From: Peronospora farinosa
Taxonomy: Eukaryota > Oomycota > Peronosporomycetes > Peronosporales > Peronosporaceae
Length of the DNA: 64,000 nt
Direction of reading: 5' to 3'
Assembly: GCA_947646735.1 (NCBI GenBank)
Contig: CANTFK010000836.1
Span: forward strand, 62,001-126,000
In this document: one piece after another, positions 42,938 through 53,686 of the stretch
Numbering within the stretch: the stretch's first letter is position 1
Layout of the letters: the number at the start of each line of letters is the position of its first letter
The notes under the pieces: generated by a model
What the model saw: only the letters and a program-made list of their open reading frames with translations
What the model was told of the DNA's origin: nothing
Databases searched by the model: none
Position numbers and translations under genes: made by a program

Positions 42938-45358
42938 ATGAAGTGTATGCGCTGGCTACTGCTCGTAGCGGCAGCTCTGGCTTCGGTACAGGCTCTTGAG
43001 GACGTCATGGCGTCTCACTCGTTAATGGAACTCAAGCAGATTCTTCTGGCTTCCTCGCAGCTACAGAACGGGCGCCGACTGCTGAGTATCGACCTTTTTG
43101 AGGACCACGCGGCGCGGTATTTAACGACCACTGAAGACACGTCGAAGGAGGTTGTGCCGCTTTATAAGCTATATAAGGAGCTGTATCCGACGCAGGTGGC
43201 GGCTTGGGCCACGACAGAGTCCCTGCAGCTCACGTACTTTGAGAAGAACGTGTTTCCTAAAATTAAAAACAAGGCAGATAAATTGCTCAAGACCTCGAGA
43301 CTCGGGGCTAACGGACTGAAAAATGGCGATGAATCAGATGGTCAGATGAACAAAGGTGACGGTTTGACGCCGTCGGGAAACTCAAACTCTCAGATCAGTA
43401 ACAGCAAAACTCCTTATAGTGGGGTTTCTCCGAACAGAGGAACATCTGCGAACGGAGGAACGACTCTAAGTGGAGGAACACTTACGAGCGATGGCATGTC
43501 GGCCAACGATAGAGCGTCTGGTGACACGTCCGGTCGTGGCAGTATGTTTATGAATGGTGACCGCATTTCTACAAATGGTGGTGGCACGCCGGCTGAAGGT
43601 GGTGGCACGTCGGTTAAAGGTGGTGGCACGTCGGTTAAAGATGGTGGCACGTCGGCTGAAGGTGGTGGCACGTCGGTTAAAGGTGGTGGCACGTCGGTTA
43701 AAGGTGGTGGCCCGTCGGCTGAAGGTGGTGGTGCGTCAGGTAAAGGTGGTGGCACACTGGCTGAAGGTGGTGGGACGTCGGCTGAAGGTGGCGGCTCGTC
43801 GGCTAAAAATGGTGGTACGTCGGTTAAAGGTGGTGGCATGCCGGCTGGAGGTGGTGGCACGTCGGCTCAAGGTGGTGGCACGCCGGCTCAAGGTGCTGGC
43901 ACGCGGCTCAAGGTGCTGGCACGCGGCTCAAGGTGGTGGCACGTCCGCTCAAGGTGGTGGACATCGGCTCAAGGTGCTGGCACGCCGGCTCAAGGTGGTG
44001 GCACGTCCGCTCAAGGTGGTGGCACATCGGCTCAAGGTGGTGGCACGCCGGCGGAAGGTGGTGGCATATCCACTAGCAGAAGAAGTATAACTGTCAGTGG
44101 GACTTTGGCGGCGACGTCAACGTCTACGCCGACAAGGAGTGCATCGGGAACCTCGTTCTGGTCGGCGACGTATAATTCGAAGCTGTCGACTATCGTAGGC
44201 TCGCTGTCGTCACAGGTAGGTACGATACAGACGGTCGTGCAGTCGTCTTCTGGTAGCAGCTCGTCTAGCTCCTTAGCCGTAAATCGTTACACGGCGCCAA
44301 CGACTATCCAGGGCTACACGAGTCCGAGCCGTCGTTACCTCACCGACGGCACCTCACACTCGTCGAACATCGATTTGCTGTTCTGTGATGTGGCGGGCAA
44401 TGCCATCTGGAAATGGAGCGCACAGGACGTGCCGGATGCCACAGTCACCAACACGTCCAGTTCCACGACGGAAATTGATGTGGATGTGAATGGTGTCTGC
44501 TCTGCTACCACGACCCTGACTGTGTCCGCTTTCCAGAGTGGTTGCTCATATCAGAACCACCCCGAGGGCTGCGACAATGTGTACTACAAAGGATGCAGTG
44601 GTATCACCGTTTCTCCCACAAGTGATCGTATCGTGATTGCTCGTAACGCTGGCCGTACCCTTGGTGTGCTGAACTACAAGTCGGTCGGCAATAGTTGCCA
44701 GGGTCAAATTGTGGATGCTATCACGATGTATCGTGGCAAGAAGTTTAACAGTCCGTCGTACGCTGAGTACGCGAGCAACGGCATTCTGTACTTCACAGAT
44801 AGCCCCTTCGGCCTGGCTACCAGCGACGCCGACTTTGATGGTGACACTCTCGACAAATCTCCGCTCCGCGAGATTCCGTTCAATGGCGTTTACATGCTGC
44901 GCAATGGTACCAACCAATCTGTGGAACTTGTGGACTGTGACATGACGCGTCCTAACAAGATTGCATTCTCGCCGGCCCAGGATATCATGTACATCACCAA
45001 CTCGCAGAAGAATAACTCATACGTAAAGAGTTACAACATGGCGGACGACGGCACAGTCAGCAAGTCGAGTATTTTCTTTAACTTCACGGCTCACCCTGAG
45101 TTGGAAACGGAGGCTGGCTATGCTACGGGCATTAAGGTGGACGATAACGGCTTCGTATACGTTGTCTGTTACAAGGGCGTGTACGTCTTTTCGCCGGAAG
45201 CTGAGCTAGCTAGCGCCATCATGAGCTCCGAGGAGCTCGACTCCGTTTCCATGGCTCTCGGCCGCCTATTCATCTCTGGCAGTTTTGGCCTTGTGGCGCA
45301 GACTATTGGTGTTCCTTCGCAAACGCTTCCCCGGGCTGCGGTCACGTGCAGTGCTTAG
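42938..45358 (+). CDS. Secreted protein: Gly-rich heptapeptide repeats plus SMP-30/gluconolactonase-like propeller
   Basis: 806 residues from the ATG at 42938, chosen because it starts a clean signal peptide (MKCMRWLLLVAAALASVQA). A helical N-terminal domain of about 110 residues follows, then a Ser/Gly/Asn linker, then a repeat of seven residues of the type GGGTSVK/AEGGGTS at about 43573-44070. After a Ser/Thr-rich spacer the C-terminal about 300 residues contain CDVAGNAIWKWS, VDAITMYRGKKFNSP, GILYFTDSPFGL and YATGIKVDDNGFVYVV, consistent with a six-bladed propeller of the SMP-30/gluconolactonase/LRE-like kind. An extracellular or wall-associated role is inferred; catalytic metal ligands were not verified. 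Confidence 0.75.
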   Translation: MKCMRWLLLVAAALASVQALEDVMASHSLMELKQILLASSQLQNGRRLLSIDLFEDHAARYLTTTEDTSKEVVPLYKLYKELYPTQVAAWATTESLQLTYFEKNVFPKIKNKADKLLKTSRLGANGLKNGDESDGQMNKGDGLTPSGNSNSQISNSKTPYSGVSPNRGTSANGGTTLSGGTLTSDGMSANDRASGDTSGRGSMFMNGDRISTNGGGTPAEGGGTSVKGGGTSVKDGGTSAEGGGTSVKGGGTSVKGGGPSAEGGGASGKGGGTLAEGGGTSAEGGGSSAKNGGTSVKGGGMPAGGGGTSAQGGGTPAQGAGTRLKVLARGSRWWHVRSRWWTSAQGAGTPAQGGGTSAQGGGTSAQGGGTPAEGGGISTSRRSITVSGTLAATSTSTPTRSASGTSFWSATYNSKLSTIVGSLSSQVGTIQTVVQSSSGSSSSSSLAVNRYTAPTTIQGYTSPSRRYLTDGTSHSSNIDLLFCDVAGNAIWKWSAQDVPDATVTNTSSSTTEIDVDVNGVCSATTTLTVSAFQSGCSYQNHPEGCDNVYYKGCSGITVSPTSDRIVIARNAGRTLGVLNYKSVGNSCQGQIVDAITMYRGKKFNSPSYAEYASNGILYFTDSPFGLATSDADFDGDTLDKSPLREIPFNGVYMLRNGTNQSVELVDCDMTRPNKIAFSPAQDIMYITNSQKNNSYVKSYNMADDGTVSKSSIFFNFTAHPELETEAGYATGIKVDDNGFVYVVCYKGVYVFSPEAELASAIMSSEELDSVSMALGRLFISGSFGLVAQTIGVPSQTLPRAAVTCSA
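43573..44070 (+). repeat. 21-base minisatellite encoding heptapeptide repeats
   Basis: Some two dozen 21-base units (GGTGGCACGTCGGCTGAAGGT type) run head to tail in frame. Units at 43898-43917, 43918-43937 and 43959-43978 are 20 bases long; together they lose three bases, so the frame returns to normal. Confidence 0.9.
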
Positions 45359-45494
45359 TGATCAGATGATCCGCGCTAGCGCATTTTTCTCTTGTTTCTA
45401 AGAGACCTGAAAGTGTTTACATCATTCTTTGCATCAACCATTCTGAAGGTTAGGCATAACACGTGCACATTGCTTTAATTGTTTCTGTGCTTTT

Positions 45495-46895
45495 CTATTC
45501 GTAGCTATCTTCGCTTCCAACGCTGGCTGCCACTCCCGCTTTTCCTCCTTTCTTTCCACCTTTCTTGCTGTCTTTATCTATTCCAAAAGCATCCGAAGCC
45601 GCTATGGTCGACGAAGCGATGGTTGTTGTGAACTTGATAATGATACTGTTGTTTGTGATGGGTTCGTCTTCAGCAAGCCTTCGGCCATCTTCGCCCTCTG
45701 CATAAGCAAGGTTGGTTCCCAGGAATTGGGACACACGGAAAGCCAATTCTTTGATCGTCGTTCCGCGCTTTACAATTACAGCATCAGCAAATATGCCCTT
45801 GTTTATAGCTCCAGGTGTTGTGTTAATGGCAAAGCTTTTCAACGATTTCACCGGGTAAACAACGACCACGTCGGCCAACTCGACAGCCGCATTAATTGCA
45901 GCTCGAACTCCGGTGCTACCATAACGAAAGAGCACCATATCGGAAATGCGTTCCAAACGATTCTTTACTTTTTTCTCAATCGGTTTCAAAGGGCCTAAAC
46001 CTTTGTCTGCATCAGCCTTAGCTTGCATTTCGTCGTCATCCTCTAGTGTTGAGAAAAACATCGAGCCAGGTTCATAGCGAATGAAGCGCTGCTTGCTGAC
46101 TGCTCGCAACGAACATTCTGCAGCTGCACTCGCCACAAAGCAGCGATCACTTCCGTATTTCTCGACAATTTTTTCAATATTACGATCTGTATCATCACCC
46201 TGATCAGCTTTATTAAGCACCAAGACTGTCGGAAAACGAACATCCAAAAACACTGTGACTACATTATGTACATCATCCTCTGTCCACATAGAGAGGTCCA
46301 ATGGTTCTTTCAAACTCAGTCGATCCAGCATTTTGCTCACCAACGTCGGCGTCGCACCATAACCTGATAATTGCCCAACAAAAGTAGTTTGTAGACTGCT
46401 TTTCGTCGCTTTATGTCTTCTAGCAATAGAAGTCCAGCGTTTCCAGAGATTCATAAATACCCACTGATGGATCTCCGTCTCAAGCCAATCCGCATCATTA
46501 ATAGGATCGTACCCCACCGTTTCCTCACCCTTCTCATTGGTATGACCAGAGACGTCAATAATGTGCAGAAGCACTTGAGCATGACGTAAATCGTCCAGAA
46601 ATTTATTACCAAGACCTGCACCCTCTGACGCTCCAGGTATAAGACCTGCAACATCCAAAAGTTTTACAGGAATATACCGTATTCCCTGCTTACATTGCCC
46701 ATAACGAGGTGTACAGACCGACATTTTGTCTTTCTCAAGACATGGACATTGTGTCATATAATACGTAATGCCTTCATTTGGTTCAATGGTTGTAAATGGA
46801 AAATTGCCTACTTTTGCTTTACCATCCGTCACAGCGTTAAAAAAGGTCGATTTGCCAGCACTAGGCTTACCCACACATCCAATAATTAGTTCCAT
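45495..46895 (-). CDS. YchF/OLA1-type (Obg family) GTPase
   Basis: 466 residues from the Met at 46895; an upstream in-frame ATG at 46931 is possible but the family begins at this Met. G1 is GKPSAGKST (residues 8-16), G3 is [12 protein letters not shown] and G4 is NKADQ. C-terminal features include the TGS-like segment ([21 protein letters not shown]) and a Lys/Gly-rich tail. The insert between G3 and G4 ([15 protein letters not shown]) resembles archaeal-style YchF more than human OLA1. Such proteins bind ATP or GTP and associate with ribosomes. It is divergent from HDHD5, 137 bases between starts. Confidence 0.85.
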   Translation of the reverse strand: MELIIGCVGKPSAGKSTFFNAVTDGKAKVGNFPFTTIEPNEGITYYMTQCPCLEKDKMSVCTPRYGQCKQGIRYIPVKLLDVAGLIPGASEGAGLGNKFLDDLRHAQVLLHIIDVSGHTNEKGEETVGYDPINDADWLETEIHQWVFMNLWKRWTSIARRHKATKSSLQTTFVGQLSGYGATPTLVSKMLDRLSLKEPLDLSMWTEDDVHNVVTVFLDVRFPTVLVLNKADQGDDTDRNIEKIVEKYGSDRCFVASAAAECSLRAVSKQRFIRYEPGSMFFSTLEDDDEMQAKADADKGLGPLKPIEKKVKNRLERISDMVLFRYGSTGVRAAINAAVELADVVVVYPVKSLKSFAINTTPGAINKGIFADAVIVKRGTTIKELAFRVSQFLGTNLAYAEGEDGRRLAEDEPITNNSIIIKFTTTIASSTIAASDAFGIDKDSKKGGKKGGKAGVAASVGSEDSYE

Positions 46896-47032
46896 TGTGG
46901 GTGGGGTATAGATTGGAGAGGTTTGATACATGTCACTAGGACGACCTCGATATAGTGTCAGATAGTACATGATGTGGTGCACATGAATAATCACCACCTG
47001 GACCCCCGCGTAGAAGAATGACGTGGTCGTTG

Positions 47033-48514
47033 ATGTTACGATCCATTTCAAGACGTTCTAGTCGTGCTTTCTCGATTGTTTCAGCAAGATCAACTGCTTC
47101 CTTGTGTTCTCCATCGTTTGGTATTGCGTTTGATATTGACGGCGTCTTCATACGGTCAGAAAGAGCTACGAAATGATGATTTACATGGACACCATTTTAT
47201 AAAATATCGTTTGAATTTGGGATTGTGATAGTGGTGACCATGCACTTCCAAAGGCAAAGCAAGTACTGCGATCACTGCAGAAGAATAAAGTTCCTCATAT
47301 CTTTTTGACCAATGGTGGCGGTTGCATGGAAGAGGACAAAGCCAAGAACCTCAGTCGGATTCTTGACTGGCCAATTCATTCGGATCACATGATCCTCTCG
47401 CATACGCCAATGCGTGAGCTCGCCAAGATTTATGCACGTATGTGACAATACAGTGATATCATGTAAAGATGGATTACTGATGGGGTTTTGTCGTCTGTGA
47501 CGATAGACAAACGAGTGCTTGTCATGGGCTCCCATGATGTCTGGCGTGTCGTACGTTGCATAATCGATCGGGTCTTGGATCATTATTAATGAGACAATTT
47601 TGTACTCTTGCAGGCTGAATGCTATGGTTTCAAAAAGGTTGTGAGGGTGGAAGACTTACTGCACCATTATCCGACGCAGTATCCATTCATCCATTACGAT
47701 CAAAGGTACAGACTTTATAGTATTGGTCTTTGGAACGTGGTTATTTTTCATACAATGATGGACATGTCTGTTGTTGTTTTAGTAGACCGGCACCGCACCA
47801 CGATGAGCCCATTGAAGCTATCATTGTGATGCACGATCCGATCAATTGGGCACCAGAAATTCAAGTTGCAGTGGATGTACTTGTTGGTGGTGACCCGCCT
47901 GGAAGTGGACGCCCGTCTGGTAAACAGATACCGTTGTTCCTAAGTAACGATGACTTTGTCTTTAGCGGGGCATATCCAGCTCCCCGGTTTGCTCAAGGTA
48001 TGTCATTGTCTATATAATTGCTTCGGTTTGAAAGCTGTATCATCGTAAGAGAAACTTTTTTCTCCATTGAACAGGTGCTTTCACGAGATGTTTGAAACTG
48101 CTGTATGAAGGCCTTACCGGGCGCAAGTTGGATGTGACAAACTATGGCAAACCCTATAAGGTCACGTATAAGTACGTACCATTTTACATTTACCGGTGCT
48201 ATACGTGAATATATATGTCATGCTTACATCTTTGATCACCCGTGTCAATTTATAGATACGCGCAAAGTCTTTTAAATACTGTCTCGGGACAAGGCAAACC
48301 GCTGAAACACTTGTATGGTATCGGTGACAACCCTCAGGCCGACATTCAGGGTGCAAACAATGCTGGTGATGAATGGACTTCCGTACTCGTTCGAACGGGT
48401 ATTTATGATGGCTCGTCGGACCCCGAACATGAAGCTGACGTCGTCGTTGACGACGTCTACGATGCTATCAAGCACATTTACAAGTGTGAGGGCATCAACG
48501 ACTCCACATTGTGA
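47033..48514 (+). CDS. HDHD5: Mitochondrial HAD phosphatase, HDHD5/CECR5 type
   Basis: Seven exons: 47033-47154, 47232-47437, 47507-47550, 47614-47705, 47786-47997, 48075-48171 and 48256-48514, which sum to 1032 bases (343 residues) with an intact frame. All introns are GT-AG and 56-103 bases long. The N-terminus MLRSISRRSSRAFS is Arg/Ser-rich, typical of mitochondrial import. HAD motif I is DIDGVFIR (nucleophile and general acid Asp), motif II VPHIFLTNGGG, and the C-terminal HLYGIGDNPQADIQGANNAG is the Mg-binding motif IV of class IIA HAD enzymes. Likely a phosphatase of a lipid or nucleotide head group. Exon 3 is only 44 bases. Confidence 0.93.
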
Positions 48515-48693
48515 ACGATGTCAAAGATGGTAGCAGCTTTGCAGGTCAGATAAGCAATCTTATCGCCTACCATTTTCGGTAATAGAACTTTGCTTTCGTG
48601 AAGTGCTTTTGCTGTACTTGTGTTGCCCCGTATACCATAGAGATGTACAGGCCTTGACATGTCCAACCCAAAGTTATTTGGTCAGTCAATACA

Positions 48694-50528
48694 TCAGCGT
48701 GAAGATACGTCTGCTGTCATATTTCGAAGCCATACGCTAAGCTCTTGGAGTACAGCGCGCTCTTGCATGACACTAAGACTGGCATTTTTTCCGTTCTGTT
48801 GGCTTCGCATATTGGATTGTTCGACCGTCGTCGACCCAGATGCTGTGTCATTTTCGTTTATCGCCGACGTCGCTACGTCAAGGTAGTTGTTATCGTCAGC
48901 TTCACTGTATTCTTCCTCGCAGAACAAACCGGCAGCAATAGGTGACAGTGCTTCACGGCCATCGGTGAGATCAGAAATACGCTGGCGTTCCGCTTCAAAA
49001 ACACGTTGCACTTGCTGTCCGACTGGCAATTGACGAAGCGGAGCAGCTGAAGCTTTTTTCTCCTCGTTAGCAAGCTGTACAGCTACTGCTGCGTGTAGTA
49101 GCGACCGACTTAGAATAGTAAGCTCAGCATCGCCGACACCATCAGTGTTTTTTGTATCATATGCGTTGGTCACAGTGTCCTCTACATTGGGTAATTCTTT
49201 TACAAGTGCTGCAGCTTCTTGAATTCGTTCCATGAAAGAAGTTTTATGCCGATTGCGTCTTGTATACTTTCTCTTGGCAAATGCAGGTTTGACAACACAC
49301 TCGCCGTCTGTGTGAAAGCGATCCGGGTAGTTGGATGGTCGTTTACTTGGCGTCGTTGGAGAATTATCATCGATTGCCGTATTCCTTTGTCGGCTTGATT
49401 TAGAAGGTGCTACCGGGGCACTTCTTGACAACAACTCTAATGCCGTAGGTTTCTGTGTCGAGGCGTTGGTCGGTGTTTGCAATTTGTCTTGCGGGTTCGC
49501 ATTTTTAGCTCCACGAGAAGGCCGCTTCATAATCTTGCGTTGCAACGAGCGATTCAAGGTGGCACGTAGACTGCTATCATCTGTACTGACTCCAGCAAAC
49601 ACTAGCATCTTTTTTGCCGATACAAATGTCTCCGTGTTGCGGCACTGATGACAAGCACAGCGGGAGGTGCACGCCACTCCAGCTTGATGACACTCGCAAT
49701 AATTTTTCATGCATCCACTCTTTCGGCAATGACATCCTCGCAAGTGTTGGCTCGATCCACTTGCAATCTTGGGCTCAAAAGCCAAAGGATTCCTCTCTAG
49801 AATAACAGCAATTGCGTGGTTTCGTTCCGGTAGCGTCTCAGGTCGGTTCTTGCATCCTTTACAATTGCAGCGATGGTCACACATTCGTTGTGCCGCTAAA
49901 CACTCGCAATAAAGTTTAAGACAATTTGACTTCTTGCAGCTGCATCCTTTTGTCCTCTCTGGCTGTATCTGCACCACTAGACAACCATTGCATTGGCAGC
50001 GAGGCGAGCAGGCCCCAAACAAGCTCAAGCACGGACAGTCAGCGATGCAATTGCCGTCAACACAGGCACATACTGGCTTGGGTGACGTCGTTGTCATTGC
50101 CATACTAGATTTAACATTTGTAGAGAACGTCACAGGTGTCACAATGCTGGTCGTCGAGCTTGGAGGCGTTTGCTGCGATGGTTCTGCTACTGGTTCGGAC
50201 TCTGAAGCTCTGGGGGCTTGCAATGAAGGGCAAAAGGTCTTTTGTGTACACTTCTCAATAGCTTGAATGTCCTGACTGATCTCCTGTTGATTATGATCCT
50301 GATTCTTGCAGTCTTTGCACTGGCATCGCTTACTACAGCGATCATTGGCGGTGAAACATTTACAGTAGAGCTTGAGACAGCTGGACTTCTTGCAATCACA
50401 ACCACATCGTCGATTACCGACAGACGTTTCATTTACCTACAGATAAAAAAGAGCATGACAAAAGTTATTGAATATGAAGAGATACAAATACAATTTTGAA
50501 AGAATCGTAGACGTACGAGCACGTTCAT
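48694..50528 (-). CDS. CXC-domain (LIN54/tesmin/TSO1-like) DNA-binding protein with three CXC units
   Basis: Exon 1 (50517-50528, MNVL) joins exon 2 (48694-50436) across a GT-AG intron, giving 584 residues. Cysteine-rich CXC domains bind DNA (cell-cycle CHR elements) and belong to LIN54/DREAM components. Three are visible: GCDCKKSSCLKLYCKC to CKDC near the start, GCSCKKSNCLKLYCEC to CKGC, and GCHCRKSGCMKNYCEC to CHQC. Between the first and second lies an extra Cys block (CACVDGNCIADCPCLSLFG). The conserved RNP-type linker RNPLAFEPKI separates the last two. Family members usually have two. The rest is Ser/Thr/Lys-rich and disordered. The 12-base first exon is the weak point: the frame upstream of it also looks open, so the true start could be further out. 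Confidence 0.8.
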
Positions 50529-50837
50529 CTCGAAGATGAGCTCTTCGTGGTGAGATTCGAATGGTTTTTGAGCGAATATTCAAATTTGAATTTTGGAGAG
50601 ATTTTAAATGCGCCAAGGTGCGAATCGTAAGAGATTAAGATAAATGGACATACGCATCACTAACAAAGATGATCAATTATAAGAGAAGTCATGAGGTCAA
50701 TAGCATAAACTTCAATTGGGTTTCAATTAGTTTGCAACGTTAAGCAGCTTCAAGTCTTTGCATTGAATAACAAAGCATCATAAAGTCACAAAGTGTCTCT
50801 ACGTGCTACGACTTATTCTCCTCAGAGACACGAAAAC

Positions 50838-51794
50838 TTAGTAGTCTTCGTCACCACCAAACATGTCCATGCCGCCACCCATGTCGACTTCCTCTTCCTC
50901 TTCAACGACCACTTCCTTCTTGCCCTCAGCAGCAGGAGCGGCACCACCAGCAGGAGCAGCTACGGCGAAAGCAGACGGATCAGCTAGGAACGCCTTGTAA
51001 GGCTCCGCCTTCTCGAACGAGAACTCCTCGCATTCGACAGCAATTGCCACCAAGTCCTTAAAGGCATTGGCAATCGAGTGAGGGATGGAGGCAAGCGTAG
51101 GGATGCCCAGTTCCAGCGAAACGGCAGCCACGTTACGCAGACCAGCCACGAATTTAGCACAAAGGTCCGCCTCGGTCAGGTCCAGTACAGCAGGGTCAAA
51201 AATAGAGCCGTTGTCGTACACTTGCTCAATGACCAAACCGTACGAGAACGGCTTGATGTCAAGCTTCTGCAGTAGAGCAGCCTCAGAGTTGCCGACCTTG
51301 TCGCCCTTTTTGGTCAGCAGAACCTCCGACACAATCTCAATCTGACCCTTTTGAATCTTCGTAGCAATCTGCAGAGCCTGGAAGAACGAGGTCTGACCAG
51401 GGTCAGCACCCGTAGGTCCAGGGGGTACAATGACATCCACTGGGGCAATGGATCCGACACGAGCAGGAGCAGGGACACGGTTGGACTCGAGCACTTCACG
51501 AATCTCAGACAGGTCTTCATTGGTAAAGACAAAACCGACGTTTCCCTTCAGTAACGGAATGAAATTCTCAAGAGGGTGACCCGGATTCTTCTTTACAAAA
51601 TTGTTAAAGACTTTCCGCATAAGCGTGTTCTTTCCCATGAGGACCTCCCCACGGCCACGGAGCACAAGACGAATTTGTTGCATTTGCGTTGACCCGACAT
51701 TGTCGACACCAACGAGAAAGATTTTGGTGTAATTCTCAAGCAACGACTCGAGCTTTTCAAAGTATTCCAGTTTACGTTCCTGGGAGAGACCCAT
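50838..51794 (-). CDS. RPLP0: 60S acidic ribosomal protein P0 (uL10)
   Basis: 318 residues, single exon. P0 anchors the P-stalk on the 60S subunit and recruits elongation factors. Motifs: KIFLVGVDNVGSTQMQQIR, LMGKNTLMRKVF, RVGSIAPVDVIVPPGPTG, PFSYGLVIEQVYDNG. After an Ala-rich hinge the tail is acidic (EEEEEVDMGGG) but ends MDMFGGDEDY rather than the canonical GFGLFD. Start at 51794 (MGLSQERKLEYF) is the family position. Head to head with the ECT gene. Confidence 0.97.
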   Translation of the reverse strand: MGLSQERKLEYFEKLESLLENYTKIFLVGVDNVGSTQMQQIRLVLRGRGEVLMGKNTLMRKVFNNFVKKNPGHPLENFIPLLKGNVGFVFTNEDLSEIREVLESNRVPAPARVGSIAPVDVIVPPGPTGADPGQTSFFQALQIATKIQKGQIEIVSEVLLTKKGDKVGNSEAALLQKLDIKPFSYGLVIEQVYDNGSIFDPAVLDLTEADLCAKFVAGLRNVAAVSLELGIPTLASIPHSIANAFKDLVAIAVECEEFSFEKAEPYKAFLADPSAFAVAAPAGGAAPAAEGKKEVVVEEEEEVDMGGGMDMFGGDEDY

Positions 51795-52126
51795 GATGCA
51801 AGAAAAACGCAATCGCTTAAACCGGTAAAGGAGACTTGCGCTTAGTTTTGAAGAATAAGCAGGACGGATGAATGGGTCGTCATTTGGGAACAAGCTCTCG
51901 CTTCCACCAGTTCCTCACTAGCTCCGTAATGTGAATTATGCATTCATATCTTCCCCTCGAATCTAACCGCATGTAGATTCTTGTATAGAAGAGGTTGAAT
52001 CGATATTTCTGATTGGTAGACTGTCTGTCCTACGTGGTTTTTGTGGAATTTGATGTACCAGACATAGATTTCGAACATTCATGTCACCCCTCCCTTTATT
52101 TCTGATCCCATTTTACTTTTGTAGCC
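51795..52126. other. Shared promoter region of P0 and ECT
   Basis: 332 bases between divergent start codons, AT-rich. A pyrimidine-rich stretch precedes the P0 start. No single element is decisive. Confidence 0.4.
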
Positions 52127-53536
52127 ATGTCCGAGGCATTTGGAAGTCGCACGGTGCTGTATGTACACGAGCTGTTGCATTCACCCACAGCCGATGAAAT
52201 GATGGTGTATACACACAATTTATTTGCACGTATGGGGCTTCCCGAGCCATATCCAGACGCTGAACGGCTCGCCATTGCTTTACTGACTGGCATCTTTACG
52301 TTACTCGCCTATTTTGTGCTCTTTGGCAAACGTCATCGTCAAAGGAGACGAGTGCTTCAGGTGGAATTGGATAAAGCGTACAAGAAAGTGCAAGTTCTGC
52401 AAGATCGAATGGCTCAGATGGAGGTAGAGGAGCGTGATGTGCCGCCAAAGGAACAGATTCGGATCTGGATGGATGGGGCTTTTGATATGATGCATTATGG
52501 ACATATGAATGCATTTCGTCAAGCGAGATCCCTTGGAACGTACTTAGTAGTGGGTGTCAATGATGATGAATCGATTACGGCTTGTAAAGGTGCCCCTCCT
52601 GTACTGAATAACGACGAACGTATTGCATCCGTTGAAGGCTGCAAGTTTGTAGATGAGGTTGAACCTCATTGTCCTTACATTATGAATGAAGATTACTTGC
52701 AACGGATGATTATAAAACATCGTATTGATTACGTCGTACATGGAGATGATCCGTGTATTGTCGATGGCAAAGATGTGTACGAGTCAGCGCAAAAACTTGG
52801 TAAGTACCGAACGATTCCACGTACGGAAGGTGTATCGACCAGTGATATTCTTGGACGGATGCTTGTGATGCACAAGACTCATCACACACACGATCACTTT
52901 GCTGTCAATGGCCAGCTGTCGTCGCGGATGCTGCAGGACAAGAAGGTCAAGGAACGTCAGTCTAAGTTTTTGACGACGAACCGCATGCTGCGTCTCTTTT
53001 CGGTGGGCAATCACGAGCCGTTGAAGACGGACAAGATCGTGTACATTGATGGCGCATTTGATATGTTCCACGCTGGTCACGTCGCGATTCTACGTCTCGC
53101 CAAGGAGCAAGGCTCGTATCTGATTGTAGGTGTGCATAACGACAGCGTAGTAAACGCTCATCGTGGCCTCAACTACCCGATCATGAACCTGCACGAGCGC
53201 GTACTTAGTGTCCTGGGCTGCAAATACGTTGACGACGTTTTGATTGACGCACCGTTGCATGTTACGCCCGAAATGGTGGCGTCATTGAGCATTTCCGTCG
53301 TCGTGCATGGCACACACCGCGACCGAAACCGCTTGCCCGAGCACTCGGTCGAAGAGCACTATGAGTACGCGCGCAAGGCTGGCATTCTCAAGTTGATTGA
53401 GAGCCCCATCAAGCTGGACGTGCACGACATTGTGACTCGTATTAACGGCAACCGTGAAAGCTTTGAGAAGAAGTTTGTGAGCAAGATGAAGTCCGAAGAA
53501 GAATACTATGCGGATCGTTATGGCAAGAAAAAATGA
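52127..53536 (+). CDS. PCYT2: Ethanolamine-phosphate cytidylyltransferase, membrane-anchored
   Basis: 469 residues, single exon. The enzyme makes CDP-ethanolamine for phosphatidylethanolamine synthesis. It has the expected tandem cytidylyltransferase folds: first MDGAFDMMHYGHMNAF (HxGH at 123-126), second YIDGAFDMFHAGHVAIL (HxGH in the second half), with PRTEGVSTSDILGRM after the first. An N-terminal membrane segment at about residues 46-67 followed by RHRQRRR and a short coil resembles the anchor of plant PECT1 and suggests an organelle outer membrane or ER location. Confidence 0.96.
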   Translation: MSEAFGSRTVLYVHELLHSPTADEMMVYTHNLFARMGLPEPYPDAERLAIALLTGIFTLLAYFVLFGKRHRQRRRVLQVELDKAYKKVQVLQDRMAQMEVEERDVPPKEQIRIWMDGAFDMMHYGHMNAFRQARSLGTYLVVGVNDDESITACKGAPPVLNNDERIASVEGCKFVDEVEPHCPYIMNEDYLQRMIIKHRIDYVVHGDDPCIVDGKDVYESAQKLGKYRTIPRTEGVSTSDILGRMLVMHKTHHTHDHFAVNGQLSSRMLQDKKVKERQSKFLTTNRMLRLFSVGNHEPLKTDKIVYIDGAFDMFHAGHVAILRLAKEQGSYLIVGVHNDSVVNAHRGLNYPIMNLHERVLSVLGCKYVDDVLIDAPLHVTPEMVASLSISVVVHGTHRDRNRLPEHSVEEHYEYARKAGILKLIESPIKLDVHDIVTRINGNRESFEKKFVSKMKSEEEYYADRYGKKK

Positions 53537-53686
53537 GTGGGAAGGACAGTAGTCGTACAGTAAAATGTTGTTGCTGCTAATAGTCTACTTGTAGTACTCA
53601 TAGCTATGATACAGGACGTCACGTCAGATTTTCTCTCGCCGTCTCATAAGATCCTTGCATAGAGATTCTCTCACTCTGGAAATTTC

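Noticed and set aside
43414..43860. Proline-rich minus-strand frame
   Set aside because: It is an antisense reading of the glycine-rich repeats and has no other support.
43554..44090. Arg/Leu/Val-rich plus-strand frame overlapping the repeats
   Set aside because: It is an alternative frame of the 21-base minisatellite; the main frame with a signal peptide explains the region.
46936..47151. Minus-strand small protein starting MKTPSISNAIP
   Set aside because: It is the exact complement of HDHD5 exon 1, where the plus-strand frame gives a mitochondrial presequence and the HAD motif.
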